NCBI GenBank assembly: GCA_003354055.1
Contig: PIVQ01000032.1
Location: 1-24,890, forward strand
Direction of reading: 5' to 3'
DNA: 24,890 nucleotides
Source: Desulfobacteraceae bacterium
GTDB taxonomy: Bacteria > Desulfobacterota > Desulfobacteria > Desulfobacterales > Desulfobacteraceae
The translations under genes were made by a program, and so were the position numbers. Below are positions 8,155 through 16,962 of the stretch, piece after piece; position 1 is the first letter of the stretch, and every line of letters starts with the position of its first letter. A model generated the notes under the pieces. That model was given only the letters and a program-made list of their open reading frames with translations, did not search any database and was not told the origin of the DNA.

Positions 8155-8853
8155 TTAATACCAGGCTGCCAGTTTTTCTGGAGAAACACCCAGCAGGTAA
8201 AGTAAAATGAAAATCCAGTTTCTCAGAGTGGTGTAGGCAAGACCCTGGGTTTCCCAGCGACGGGCTGATGTCAGAATTTTATAATCCAGAAACATCGGTC
8301 TGATCTTTGTTCTTTTTACGGCAGACATGAGACCCACATCCTCCATCAGAGGGACGTCCGGAAAACCGCCCACCCGTTCGAACAATGTTCTGGAGATAAA
8401 AATGCCCTGGTCTCCGTATGGGATGCCTGTCAGTCTGGATCTAAAAGACGCGGTTTTTTCAATGACACGGAACCAGGGTTTGGGAGAATCAATGGTCAGG
8501 TCAAAGGCCCCGCAGACCCGGGCTGGGACGGAGTGCTGCCAGGCCTGTAGCAGCGCGTCCATTCCCGGTTGATCCAAACGGGTGTCGGCATGGAGGAAAA
8601 AGAAAAGCTTGCCTTTGGAGATCCTGGCTCCCGCATTCATCTGGGTTCCCCGCCCCAGAGCGGATTTGATCAGCCGGATTCCCGGGTCAACGTCCGGCTG
8701 GGATTTCAGATACTTAAGGGTGGTTGCCGTGGGCTCTCCGTCCACCACCAGAATTTCAAAGGGAATGGGAATCGATAGGTCCAAAAGGGACTTCAGAGTC
8801 TTGGAAATTCTCTGTGTTTCCCTGTAAACCGGAATGATGATAGAAAGCTGCAT
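8155..8853 (-). CDS. TIGR04283-family family 2 glycosyltransferase
   Basis: A 232-residue GT-A fold glycosyltransferase of the rSAM/selenodomain-associated transferase 2 type. Visible motifs are LSIIIPVYRE (3-12), EILVVDGEPTAT (33-44), the metal-binding HADTRLD (88-94), PYGDQGIFISR (145-155) and the catalytic-region LMEDVGLM (169-176). A short hydrophobic C-terminal stretch (NWIFILLYLLGV) may touch the membrane. This family usually occurs next to TIGR04282 proteins, as here, though the two genes are convergent with only 14 bp between stop codons. The ribosome site before the ATG at 8853 is poor. Likely sugar donor and acceptor cannot be read from sequence. Confidence 0.87.
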   Translation of the reverse strand: MQLSIIIPVYRETQRISKTLKSLLDLSIPIPFEILVVDGEPTATTLKYLKSQPDVDPGIRLIKSALGRGTQMNAGARISKGKLFFFLHADTRLDQPGMDALLQAWQHSVPARVCGAFDLTIDSPKPWFRVIEKTASFRSRLTGIPYGDQGIFISRTLFERVGGFPDVPLMEDVGLMSAVKRTKIRPMFLDYKILTSARRWETQGLAYTTLRNWIFILLYLLGVSPEKLAAWY

Positions 8854-8982
8854 GGATGATTTTTTACCATAGAATCCGGGGAAAAAACAGGCAGGGGGCT
8901 GAAATTTTTTGGTCTTGATTTTCTGCTAAAAGAAGAATAAAAAGAGACTGTAGGTTTAACATCCAAAGGGCATAAAGGATAG

Positions 8983-9375
8983 ATGACAAGCATGGATCAG
9001 ATTGAATTAGACCGTATGATTACCCAGGAATTTCTTGATACTCTTTTACCAGCTGAAAAAAGTGATCAGTTTTTTGAGGCCTTGTATGGAGATGCCGCAG
9101 AAGGGGCATATGATATCAGGCTGGAGCCTGTTTCCATTTCCCAGAATCGCATTGTGCTGGCCTTTAACCTGACCCAGCGTCCGGGTAAATGTCTGGTCTG
9201 CAGTCTGACTTACGGCTTACCCACTGTGTTTTCCCGCCACCCGCTGATCAATATCAAGGGTATGGTGGACAAAATGGGAAAGATAGGTATTCAGGTTAAA
9301 GACTGGCGTTTGGGAGAAACTGAGGAAAGTTCGTCCTCTCTTCACGTCATTCCCCTGTATCTGAACCTGGCCTGA
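8983..9375 (+). CDS. Conserved hypothetical protein, 130 aa
   Basis: A soluble 130-residue protein without signal peptide or membrane helix. I recognise it as a conserved small protein of Desulfobacterota, sometimes given misleading eukaryotic names in databases, with no known function. Conserved-looking parts are FFEALYGDAAEGAYDIRL, the CxxC in RPGKCLVCSLTYGLP (about residues 67-81) and VFSRHPLINIKGMV. The CLVC pair could bind metal or be redox active, but no second pair exists. The start is the ATG at 8983 or the ATG at 8992; AAAGGA upstream is too close to the first and rather far from the second. A terminator follows at once. Confidence 0.8.
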   Translation: MTSMDQIELDRMITQEFLDTLLPAEKSDQFFEALYGDAAEGAYDIRLEPVSISQNRIVLAFNLTQRPGKCLVCSLTYGLPTVFSRHPLINIKGMVDKMGKIGIQVKDWRLGETEESSSSLHVIPLYLNLA

Positions 9376-9393
9376 TAAAGAAGATATTCAAAT

Positions 9394-9427
9394 AAAAAGG
9401 CCGGCTGCATGGGCAGCCGGCCTTTTT
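9394..9427. terminator. Bidirectional rho-independent terminator
   Basis: A perfect stem pairs AAAAAGGCCGGCTGC (9394-9408) with GCAGCCGGCCTTTTT (9413-9427) around a 4-nt ATGG loop. T-tracts are present on both strands. It lies between the convergent 130-aa protein gene and the cyclophilin gene and can end both transcripts. Confidence 0.95.
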
Positions 9428-9448
9428 GTATTCTTGGTATCAGAACAC

Positions 9449-9979
9449 CTAAGCTTTGGGAAGCTTGGGAAATGATTTGTTCAGTTTTTTATTCCAGTCA
9501 TCTATTTTGGTTTTTACCTGTTTCACCAGAGCGCCTACATTGCCCTGGATGGTAATGCTGTCAATGGTGTCGCCCTGGGCAATGCTGTCCACGATTTTTT
9601 GATCATCTTCTCCTTCAACCTCTCCGAATACCGTATGCATTCCGTCGAGATGGGGAGTGGGGCCGTGGGTAATGAAAAACTGGCTGCCGTTGGTGCCGGG
9701 GCCTGCATTGGCCATGGAAAGGATGCCGGGTTTGTCATGTTTGAGATCTTTTTTGAACTCATCTTCAAATTCGTAGCCCGGACCGCCCATACCATTGCCG
9801 TAAGGACATCCGCCCTGAACCATGAAATCCGGAATGACCCTGTGGAATTTCAGTCCGTTATAATATTCCCGTTTGGACAGGTTTACAAAATTGCCAACGG
9901 TAACGGGGGTTTTATCTGCAAAAAGTTTGATACGGATGGGCCCTTTGGAGGTCTCCATGATTGCTGTCAAGTCTGCCAT
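9449..9979 (-). CDS. Peptidyl-prolyl cis-trans isomerase, cyclophilin type
   Basis: A 176-residue cytoplasmic cyclophilin that catalyses proline isomerisation in protein folding. Catalytic residues are visible: R47 and F52 in [14 protein letters not shown]55, and Q100 with F101 and F102 in [10 protein letters not shown]. The tryptophan that confers cyclosporin sensitivity on human cyclophilin A is replaced by histidine ([11 protein letters not shown]), as in many bacterial members. There is no signal peptide. A charged extension of about 25 residues ([16 protein letters not shown]) follows the core domain. The ATG at 9979 has AAGGAG 8 nt upstream. The upstream HD-GYP gene is on the same strand, 109 bp away. 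Confidence 0.95.
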   Translation of the reverse strand: MADLTAIMETSKGPIRIKLFADKTPVTVGNFVNLSKREYYNGLKFHRVIPDFMVQGGCPYGNGMGGPGYEFEDEFKKDLKHDKPGILSMANAGPGTNGSQFFITHGPTPHLDGMHTVFGEVEGEDDQKIVDSIAQGDTIDSITIQGNVGALVKQVKTKIDDWNKKLNKSFPKLPKA

Positions 9980-10088
9980 GTGTTTTTCTCCTTAAAGTTT
10001 GAAAAATATTTCAAAAAATAAGATGTGATTTTTAATTGTCAAATTGGAAAACATTTTCTCGGGCGGTGGGGTGACGGATGTATCTGTC

Positions 10089-11213
10089 TTAAGTCTTGAT
10101 GCTCTCCTGATCCCGCTCACTGAGGCAGAAGTCTTCAAGGGTGATCTGCTGGATTTCACCAAAGTCCTGGCGGATGGATAAAAAGGTGTCAAAGTTATCA
10201 AGGAAAAGGTCCGTGATACTGGGATCAAAGTGTTTCCCCCGTTCCCGTCGAATGATATCAAATACCATTTCGGGGGGATAGGGTTCTTTATAGGGGCGTT
10301 TGGAGGTCAGAGCGTCAAAGGTATCTGCAATGGAAACGAGTCTGCCTGACAGGGGGATGTTTTCACCGGCCAGTCCGTTTGGATACCCTTTGCCGTTGAA
10401 TTTTTCATGGTGGGTCAGGGCAATTTCCTCTGCCATCTGAAGAATTCGTGATTTTGACTCGGACAAGAGTTTGGCCCCGATCAGGGTATGCCGTTTCATG
10501 ATGTTGAACTCATCTTTAGTCAATTTTCCGGGTTTGAGTAAAATTTTATCCGGGATGCCGATTTTACCCACATCATGCATGGGGGCAGCATATCCGAGGA
10601 CTTCTATGTATTGGGCATCCTGGCCAAGTTCTGCGGCCATAAAAGAGGCATATTCACCAATTCGGATAATGTGGTCTCCTGTATCCTCATCCTTGAATTC
10701 AGAAGCCATAACCAGGCGATGAATGGAATCCACATATGCCTGCTTGAGTTCTTCGTGGGAGTTTCGGGTGGCCTCCTTGAGCTGGCGCTCTCTGAGCACC
10801 CGCCGGATTCTCAAAATGATCTCCTGAATGGAAAAGGGCTTTTCCACAAAATCGCTGGCCCCGATTTTGATAATTTCGTCGTATTGATATCCCTTGGCAT
10901 GACCGGTGATGACAATGACATCGGCCGAAAAGCGGTTGAACACCTGGGTGGCCAGCTCAATGCCGTCCATTTCAGGCATATTGATGTCTGTGATCACCAC
11001 ATCCACATGGGTGTCAGTCATGATGTCCAGGGCGGATTTCCCGCTGGGGGTTACTGTGCACATGTGGCCGGCCACTTTCATGGCCCTCTGGAAAAGATCC
11101 AGAATGGAAGGGTCATCATCCACAATAAGGATATGCGCCTTTGTCTTCTGGGCGGTTGTTCCCCGGTCTGTCGTTGCGGGGCCGGTTATGATATTTCCGG
11201 ATATCTTTGTCAT
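10089..11213 (-). CDS. Response regulator with HD-GYP cyclic-di-GMP phosphodiesterase domain
   Basis: A 374-residue two-domain signalling protein. Residues 26-140 form a receiver domain with the acidic pocket VDDD (31-34), phospho-acceptor D76 in VITDINMP and K125 in VEKPF. Residues about 160-345 form an HD-GYP domain with the HD pair H213-D214 (MHDVGKIGIPD), HHEKFNGKGYP (GYP at 276-278) and IADTFDALTSKRPYK. Such proteins hydrolyse cyclic di-GMP when phosphorylated. All key residues are present, so activity is likely. No histidine kinase gene is adjacent on the same strand. The hybrid kinase some 1.1 kb away, on the opposite strand, is a possible but unproven partner. Confidence 0.93.
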   Translation of the reverse strand: MTKISGNIITGPATTDRGTTAQKTKAHILIVDDDPSILDLFQRAMKVAGHMCTVTPSGKSALDIMTDTHVDVVITDINMPEMDGIELATQVFNRFSADVIVITGHAKGYQYDEIIKIGASDFVEKPFSIQEIILRIRRVLRERQLKEATRNSHEELKQAYVDSIHRLVMASEFKDEDTGDHIIRIGEYASFMAAELGQDAQYIEVLGYAAPMHDVGKIGIPDKILLKPGKLTKDEFNIMKRHTLIGAKLLSESKSRILQMAEEIALTHHEKFNGKGYPNGLAGENIPLSGRLVSIADTFDALTSKRPYKEPYPPEMVFDIIRRERGKHFDPSITDLFLDNFDTFLSIRQDFGEIQQITLEDFCLSERDQESIKT

Positions 11214-11452
11214 GTATCCCCAATACTGATTTGCAAGAAACGAAATGGTCGAGGTAATTACATTTTAATGATAGTTTAAAAATATAGGTCCGGGCCGGTA
11301 CCTGTCAAGCAAAATATGGGATTGCTCTCCTGCGGCACCCCAATTCACTCTGGATGGTGATGGGTACATCAATCAATCTTCCCTTGACAGAATCAGCGAA
11401 GATGTGGGAAGGCTGGATAAACTGGAAACATGAAAATTATAAAAGGAGCCCC

Positions 11453-12361
11453 TTGAAAGTGGCCCGATATCTTTGTTCTGTTTTTTTTTCCTTCTGTCTT
11501 TTTCTGTGCCCGGCCTGGGCAGGCGATCTTGACGATGTGCGTGCAAGAGGCGTGTTACGCCACCTGGGCATCCCCTATGCAAATTTTATTACGGGCAGCG
11601 GGGATGGGCTGGATGTGGAACTCATCCAATTGTTTGCCAAATCTCTGGGCGTGGAGTATGAATTTGTGCCCACCACCTGGAAAACGGCCATTGGAGATTT
11701 AACAGGGCGTGACATCGTATCCACCGACCAGGTCAGCGTTCGGGGGGATTTGTTGGCCAACGGTTTCACTATTCTGGACTGGCGGAAACCGTTTCTCTCC
11801 TTCTCAATCCCGACATTCCCCTCTCAGGTATGGCTCGTTGCCGGGGCAAAGGACCCTTTGGTTCCCATTGTACCGGGGGCAGGTATTGACCATGATATCT
11901 CTCTGGTCAAAGATATGATAGGGAGCCGGGAAGTCATGGGCATACCCTATACCTGTCTGGACCCGAAGTTGTACGGGCTGGATAAAAACGGCGCCGGGGT
12001 TCGTTACTTTGAAGGCCGACTCAACGATCTGGCTCCGGCCATCATCAACAAAGACGCAGAGTTGATCCTGATGGATGTGCCGGATGCCTTGGTGGCCCTT
12101 GAAAAATGGCCGGGCCAGATTAAGGTCATAGGACCTGTCTCCCGCCGTCAGAAAATGGCGGTTGCCTTTAATAAAAAATCGATAGCGCTGAAAAATGCAT
12201 TTGACCGGTTTTTCATGGAGATATGGGCACAGGGAACCTATCAATCCATGATTGAAAAATATTATCCTGTATTTCCTGAGTATTATCCTGATTTTTTTGA
12301 GGACATCCAGACGTTACCCACCGGAGAGTTATCCACCGGAGCAAAGAATGAAACCGACTGA
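11453..12361 (+). CDS. Periplasmic solute-binding protein, SBP family 3-like, linked to a sensor kinase
   Basis: About 302 residues from the TTG at 11453, which follows AAAAGGAG by 4 nt and places a signal peptide at the N-terminus (KVARYLCSVFFSFCLFLCPAW, cleavage near WAG). The open frame extends upstream to ATGs at 11402 and 11354, but those would bury the signal peptide. The mature part begins DLDDVRARGVLRHLGIPYANF and contains GLDVELIQLFAKSLGVEYEFV, the usual start of amino-acid-type binding proteins. No permease or ATPase gene is near. Its stop overlaps the start of a membrane-bound hybrid kinase by 14 bp, so it probably serves as a ligand-sensing partner rather than in transport (inference). 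Confidence 0.85.
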   Translation: MKVARYLCSVFFSFCLFLCPAWAGDLDDVRARGVLRHLGIPYANFITGSGDGLDVELIQLFAKSLGVEYEFVPTTWKTAIGDLTGRDIVSTDQVSVRGDLLANGFTILDWRKPFLSFSIPTFPSQVWLVAGAKDPLVPIVPGAGIDHDISLVKDMIGSREVMGIPYTCLDPKLYGLDKNGAGVRYFEGRLNDLAPAIINKDAELILMDVPDALVALEKWPGQIKVIGPVSRRQKMAVAFNKKSIALKNAFDRFFMEIWAQGTYQSMIEKYYPVFPEYYPDFFEDIQTLPTGELSTGAKNETD

Positions 12362-14843
12362 AACCATAGGGCATCTTGAGGTGAGAAACCTTGCAGCAAT
12401 CGTTATTTGCTGTTGTCTTGCCGTTTTTATCGGGGTCATGCTCACCAGACAGTATATTTTCCATAATGACATGGCTCAGGACCGGATTCTTGCCATTAAA
12501 CAAAATCTGGAGAAGCGTTCTTCGGCAGTAAATTATTTTTTTTCAGAGCGGTATGGAGACCTGGAACACCTGAGAACGGACCAGGCGTTAAACGGGTATT
12601 TTGAAAATCTTGCCCTGGGAATGTCCATGAAATATGGGCTCAAATCCAGCCTTTTTTATGCGGCCAGGCAATTTTTCTTTACTCTGGAATCCGAGGTCAT
12701 AGGCCAGGATCCTATTTACTCCAGGATCCTGTTTATTGGCCGTGAGGGAAATATTCTCATTGATACACTGGGAGCGCCTGATACCTTTCCTGGGTTCTAC
12801 AATCATTTACTTGAGCCCGGAGAAAAACCAAGGGAAATCCTCGGTGACGGAGACACCATTGCCGTGTCTATGCCCTTTTATTTTAAGAAGAAATATGCCG
12901 GCCAACTGGTCTCCTTTCTGAAGTCAGAAATTGTTGACCGTCATTTGGTCCGTCAATCCAGTGGTTCTGCCGTGTTCTATTCGATGACAGCCGGCATCGC
13001 CCCCCTGTATCTGCCCGGCAAAATCCCTTTGCGTCTGCCCGGTACCGACCGTATTGATCCTGACTCGTTTGAGGATAATGAGGTCCGTATTTTGGAAGGG
13101 GCGTGGGGGAATAAGGCTAACACCCGGGTAATTGCCATGCGGACCCAGATACCGGATACCCCTTTTTCCATTATATCCCTGAGTCATACCGAATCCCTGT
13201 CCTGGAAAAATATATTCGCCATCATGGCCGCCTTTGTTCTGTTTATCGGCGCCGGTATCTTTTTCATATGGCGGACCGCCACACAGAAATTGATTTTCGG
13301 CGTCAGATTTCAGGCGTCTAAACAAACGGAAGAGCACTTCAGGGATCTGGTGGAGTTTTTACCCATTCCCATTGGCGAGTACGGGTTTGATCTGAAACTG
13401 CGATATGCAAATAAAGAGGCAATGGACTTTTTCGGGTACACCCAGGCTGATATTGATACCGGGGTGAGCATCACCGAGATCGTCCAGGAACAGGAACTGC
13501 CAAAGACCATAGAGCGGCTTGCAGTATTAAAGCAGGGAAAGAACCCAGGACCGATTGAGATAAATGCCCGTCGAAGAGACGGGAAAAAAATATGGGGCAA
13601 GGCCATCCCCAGCCTGGTTTATGAAAATGAGGTCTGTGTCGGGGTTCGGACCTGTTTTATTGATTACACCCAGCGTCGCAAATCAGAGCAGGAATCCATT
13701 CTTGCGGCAGAGCAGGAAAAATTCGCTCTGGTCGGCCAGGTGGCAGGTAAAATGGCCCATGACTTTAATAATATTCTGGGCGCCATAATGGGGAATACCG
13801 AGCTCACCCTCATGGACTGCGAAGATAAAGAGATCAGGGCAACTCTGGAAATTATTCTGGAACAGGCCAAACGGGGGAAAATTCTCACTCAGAATCTGGT
13901 GGCCTTTGCCAAGGATCAGGAGATTAAGGAAGAGTACTTTATCGTAAACCGCAAGATGGATCTGGTCTTAAGCCTTCTTAAAAAGGAGCTTGAGGGCATC
14001 ACACTTATAAAGAACTACCAGAAAGTGCTGCCTGAGCTCCTGGCAGATCCGGGCATGATCGAACATGCCCTTGTCAATCTGGTTCAGAATGCCATCCATG
14101 CCATGGGGAAAACAGACCATCCCGTACTCGGTCTTGAAACCCGTTCGGAAGACAAGCTGCTGACCATTTGCATCCAGGACAACGGGTGCGGGATACCAGA
14201 GATCCATGCCAAGGACATCTACTCCCCATCATTCAGCCTTAAGGGAAGCCGTGATCTGACCAAATCCTATCAATTCGGGGTCCGGGGGACCGGGTATGGC
14301 CTGTCCAATGTGAAAAAGTATATAGACAAGCACAAGGGCGGTATTGAGTTTATCAGTCAGGAGGGAAAAGGCACCCGGTTTACCATCACCCTTCCAATAG
14401 TAGCCAAAACCCTGCTACCTGATGAAAAAGAGGATATGATGAAAAAACCACTGATCCGGAACAAGCGGGTTCTGGTGGTTGAGGATGAAGATGCGATCTC
14501 CATGGTGTTGGAAAGAATTCTTACAAGTGATCCTTTTTTTCATACGGTTCGACTGGCCAAGGACGGTGCGACTGCCATTGAAATAGCCGATTGTGAACCC
14601 TTTGATTTGGTCAGCCTGGATTATATGCTTCCGGGACAGATTAACGGTCTGGATGTGTATACCCATATCCGGAAAACCAATAAAAAACTGCCTGTGCTTT
14701 TCATTTCCGGAAATATCCGTTTTCTGGAGTCCATGAAAACCCTCCAGGCATCAGATGCCTATATGGACCATTTGTCCAAACCCTTTGCAAATCTAACCTA
14801 TACCAATAAAATTAATGCCTGGCTTCATCTGGACCATCATTGA
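12348..14843 (+). CDS. Hybrid sensor histidine kinase with PAS and C-terminal receiver domain
   Basis: About 831 residues from the ATG at 12348, which has GGAG 6 nt upstream; longer in-frame starts inside the preceding gene are less likely. Domain order: transmembrane helix (about 14-33), periplasmic sensor region (about 35-285), second helix (about 289-308), PAS (about 325-445), histidine kinase core with H471 in KMAHDFNN, N-box N581 (LVNLVQNAIHAM), G1 box DNGCGIP (611-617), G2 box GTGYGLSNV, then a receiver domain (about 705-825) with D758 in VSLDYMLPG and K811 in LSKPF. It overlaps the solute-binding gene, so the periplasmic domain may read that protein. No output regulator gene adjoins it on this strand. 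Confidence 0.92.
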   Translation: MKPTETIGHLEVRNLAAIVICCCLAVFIGVMLTRQYIFHNDMAQDRILAIKQNLEKRSSAVNYFFSERYGDLEHLRTDQALNGYFENLALGMSMKYGLKSSLFYAARQFFFTLESEVIGQDPIYSRILFIGREGNILIDTLGAPDTFPGFYNHLLEPGEKPREILGDGDTIAVSMPFYFKKKYAGQLVSFLKSEIVDRHLVRQSSGSAVFYSMTAGIAPLYLPGKIPLRLPGTDRIDPDSFEDNEVRILEGAWGNKANTRVIAMRTQIPDTPFSIISLSHTESLSWKNIFAIMAAFVLFIGAGIFFIWRTATQKLIFGVRFQASKQTEEHFRDLVEFLPIPIGEYGFDLKLRYANKEAMDFFGYTQADIDTGVSITEIVQEQELPKTIERLAVLKQGKNPGPIEINARRRDGKKIWGKAIPSLVYENEVCVGVRTCFIDYTQRRKSEQESILAAEQEKFALVGQVAGKMAHDFNNILGAIMGNTELTLMDCEDKEIRATLEIILEQAKRGKILTQNLVAFAKDQEIKEEYFIVNRKMDLVLSLLKKELEGITLIKNYQKVLPELLADPGMIEHALVNLVQNAIHAMGKTDHPVLGLETRSEDKLLTICIQDNGCGIPEIHAKDIYSPSFSLKGSRDLTKSYQFGVRGTGYGLSNVKKYIDKHKGGIEFISQEGKGTRFTITLPIVAKTLLPDEKEDMMKKPLIRNKRVLVVEDEDAISMVLERILTSDPFFHTVRLAKDGATAIEIADCEPFDLVSLDYMLPGQINGLDVYTHIRKTNKKLPVLFISGNIRFLESMKTLQASDAYMDHLSKPFANLTYTNKINAWLHLDHH

Positions 14844-14862
14844 TTTTATTCCTGGAACTCCC

Positions 14863-16077
14863 ATGATAGAACAATTACTGCCCCTGGAACTGATACCTGA
14901 TACTCCGGATACTGAAATTACAAGCCGGATTAACAGCCTGAAAAAACAGATGGAGCTAACCGGCATGGACGGTGCCTTTTTAACCCACCGGCCGGATATC
15001 TATTATTTTTCAGGCACTGCCCAGGACAGCTGGCTCTATGTCCCTCAGGACCGTGAGCCACTGGCCTTTGTCCGCCGCTACCTGCCGAGGGCAAGGCTGG
15101 AGAGTCCCCTGGATGTTATTCCCATAGACTCTGTGAAGGAAATCCCCGATCTCATCCGGGATCTCCACGGCAGGCTTCCCAAAACAATGGGACTGGCCTT
15201 TGATCTGGTGCCGGTGAGAGATTTCAGGTTTTATCAATCCCTGTTTTCCGGGACTAAGTTTTTGGATGCCACGCCTTTGATCGAGCAGTGCCGCGCAATT
15301 AAATCTCAGTTTGAGATTCGGAAACTGGAAGCGGCTGCCAAGGTGTCTGAACAGGTGTTCGAATTCATGAAAAGCCACGTGGTAGCAGGAATTTCCGAGA
15401 CTGACTTGGCCGGAATGCTAGAGGCCTTTGCACGAACTTGCGGGCATTCGGGAAAGATCCAGATGCGCCATTACAGGTCGGTGGGGTTTACTCATCACAT
15501 CATGAGCGGGGAATCCGGCGGTCTGCCCGGGGCTTTGGACTCCCCAGTCTGCGGTACCGGCACCTGCACGGCCTACCCCTTTGGGGCAGGACCAAAGCTG
15601 ATAAAGGAAGACGAACCCATCCTTGTTGATTTTGCCTGTATGATTGACGGCTATCACATGGATGAATCCAGAACCTTTGTAATCGGGGAAATGGAGGATG
15701 ACGCCGAGGCAACCAGTCGTGCTGCCATTGAGATTCTTGAGCAGATCCAATCCGCCATGAAGCCCGGAGCAATCATCGATGATCTGTTCCGGATGTCTGT
15801 CAATATAGCGGAACAGATGGGGTATGCCGGACAATACCTGGGGATTCCTGAGTTGAAGTCCAGGTTTGTGGGGCACGGCATCGGACTTGAGCTGGTGGAA
15901 AATCCGGTCCTGGCAAAGGGGCGCTCAACTGAACTACTCCCCGGTATGGTCTTTGCCGTGGAGCCAAAGTTTATTTTCAAGGGCAGGTTTGCCACAGGTA
16001 TTGAAAGTGTGATTCTGATCACGGAAACCGGCAGCCGGTTTCTTAGCCGGACACCCAATATCGTTTTTAGGGTATAA
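14863..16077 (+). CDS. M24-family Xaa-Pro peptidase-like metalloenzyme
   Basis: About 404 residues from the ATG at 14863, preceded by TGGAA; the frame is open slightly further upstream into the kinase gene. An N-terminal creatinase-like domain (about 20-140) precedes a pita-bread domain. All five metal ligands of the family are present: D256 (LVDFACMIDG), D267 (HMDESRTF), H338 (VGHGIGLE), E367 (FAVEPKF) and E381 (GIESVILI). It likely cleaves X-Pro dipeptides or hydrolyses a related C-N bond; creatinase-type enzymes share this fold, so the substrate is open. No signal peptide is present. It lies 19 bp after the kinase gene and 36 bp before the hydrolase gene, probably in the same operon. Confidence 0.9.
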   Translation: MIEQLLPLELIPDTPDTEITSRINSLKKQMELTGMDGAFLTHRPDIYYFSGTAQDSWLYVPQDREPLAFVRRYLPRARLESPLDVIPIDSVKEIPDLIRDLHGRLPKTMGLAFDLVPVRDFRFYQSLFSGTKFLDATPLIEQCRAIKSQFEIRKLEAAAKVSEQVFEFMKSHVVAGISETDLAGMLEAFARTCGHSGKIQMRHYRSVGFTHHIMSGESGGLPGALDSPVCGTGTCTAYPFGAGPKLIKEDEPILVDFACMIDGYHMDESRTFVIGEMEDDAEATSRAAIEILEQIQSAMKPGAIIDDLFRMSVNIAEQMGYAGQYLGIPELKSRFVGHGIGLELVENPVLAKGRSTELLPGMVFAVEPKFIFKGRFATGIESVILITETGSRFLSRTPNIVFRV

Positions 16078-16113
16078 CCGTAATATCCGGTTCATGATGA
16101 AAGAGGGGCAATA

Positions 16114-16878
16114 ATGGAAACCAAAAGAATGAAGATAAATATCCTTGGATCCGGTACCTGCGTGCCTTCCTTGGAGCGTCATCCTAGCTCAGCCCTGATC
16201 AGGACAGAGGGATCTCATATTCTTGTGGATGCCGGACCCGGCACCATGGGGCAGCTGATGAAACTTAATGTAGGTATTGATGAAATCGATGTGATCTGTC
16301 TGAGTCATTTCCATCTGGACCATTGTGCTGAGGTGGCCCCGTTTTTATTTGCCACAAAATATCCGGGATTTGACCGGAAAATGCCTTTGACCCTGGTGGG
16401 TGGGCCAGGTCTTGTGGATTGGTTTGACAGGTTGAGCCGGGCCTTTAACAGAACCATTGACATGCCGGGAGATTGGTTTTCCTGTGTTGAATTGTCCGGC
16501 TCAGGTGAACTGGATTTCCCCGGGATGCTAATGGCCCATGCCCCCATGGCGCACAAGTCGGAAAGCATGGGGTACAGGTTTACGGATAACACAGGGTTTT
16601 CCCTGGTTTACTCGGGAGATACGGATGAAACAGATACCCTTGTCACCCTGGCGCAAAGGGCTGATATCCTGATCTGTGAGGCGGCCATGCCGGATGACTT
16701 AAAGGTTCCCGGTCATCTGACCCCGTCCCTGGCAGGTAAGATGGCTGAACAAGCCTGTGTAAAACAATTGGTGCTTACCCATTTTTATCCGGAGTGTGAC
16801 GGGGTGGATGTGGTGGCTCAGTGTGAGCGGACCTTCTCAGGGGAGATTGTTGCAGCTAAAGATCTGATGGAATTATAA
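16114..16878 (+). CDS. Metallo-beta-lactamase-fold hydrolase, RNase Z-like
   Basis: A 254-residue cytoplasmic protein of the MBL fold. The zinc motif SHFHLDH (H65, H67, D69, H70) is intact. Further ligands are visible as a histidine in APMAHKSE, the aspartate in LVYSGDTDETD and the histidine in LVLTHFYPE. The N-terminus INILGSGTCVPSLERHPSSALI and the ILVDAGPGT motif resemble RNase Z and related phosphodiesterases, but the short length and the lack of the long flexible arm do not prove tRNA processing. The start may be 16114 or the in-frame ATG at 16129; GAGGGG lies before the first. It appears to be the last gene of the operon. Confidence 0.88.
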   Translation: METKRMKINILGSGTCVPSLERHPSSALIRTEGSHILVDAGPGTMGQLMKLNVGIDEIDVICLSHFHLDHCAEVAPFLFATKYPGFDRKMPLTLVGGPGLVDWFDRLSRAFNRTIDMPGDWFSCVELSGSGELDFPGMLMAHAPMAHKSESMGYRFTDNTGFSLVYSGDTDETDTLVTLAQRADILICEAAMPDDLKVPGHLTPSLAGKMAEQACVKQLVLTHFYPECDGVDVVAQCERTFSGEIVAAKDLMEL

Positions 16879-16962
16879 GCGGGAAAAGTTATAAGCGAGA
16901 AAAGCGAGAGCAACAGAATTTTCAAAGCAACAATAAATGGATCCAGATAGCCTGTTTCAATT

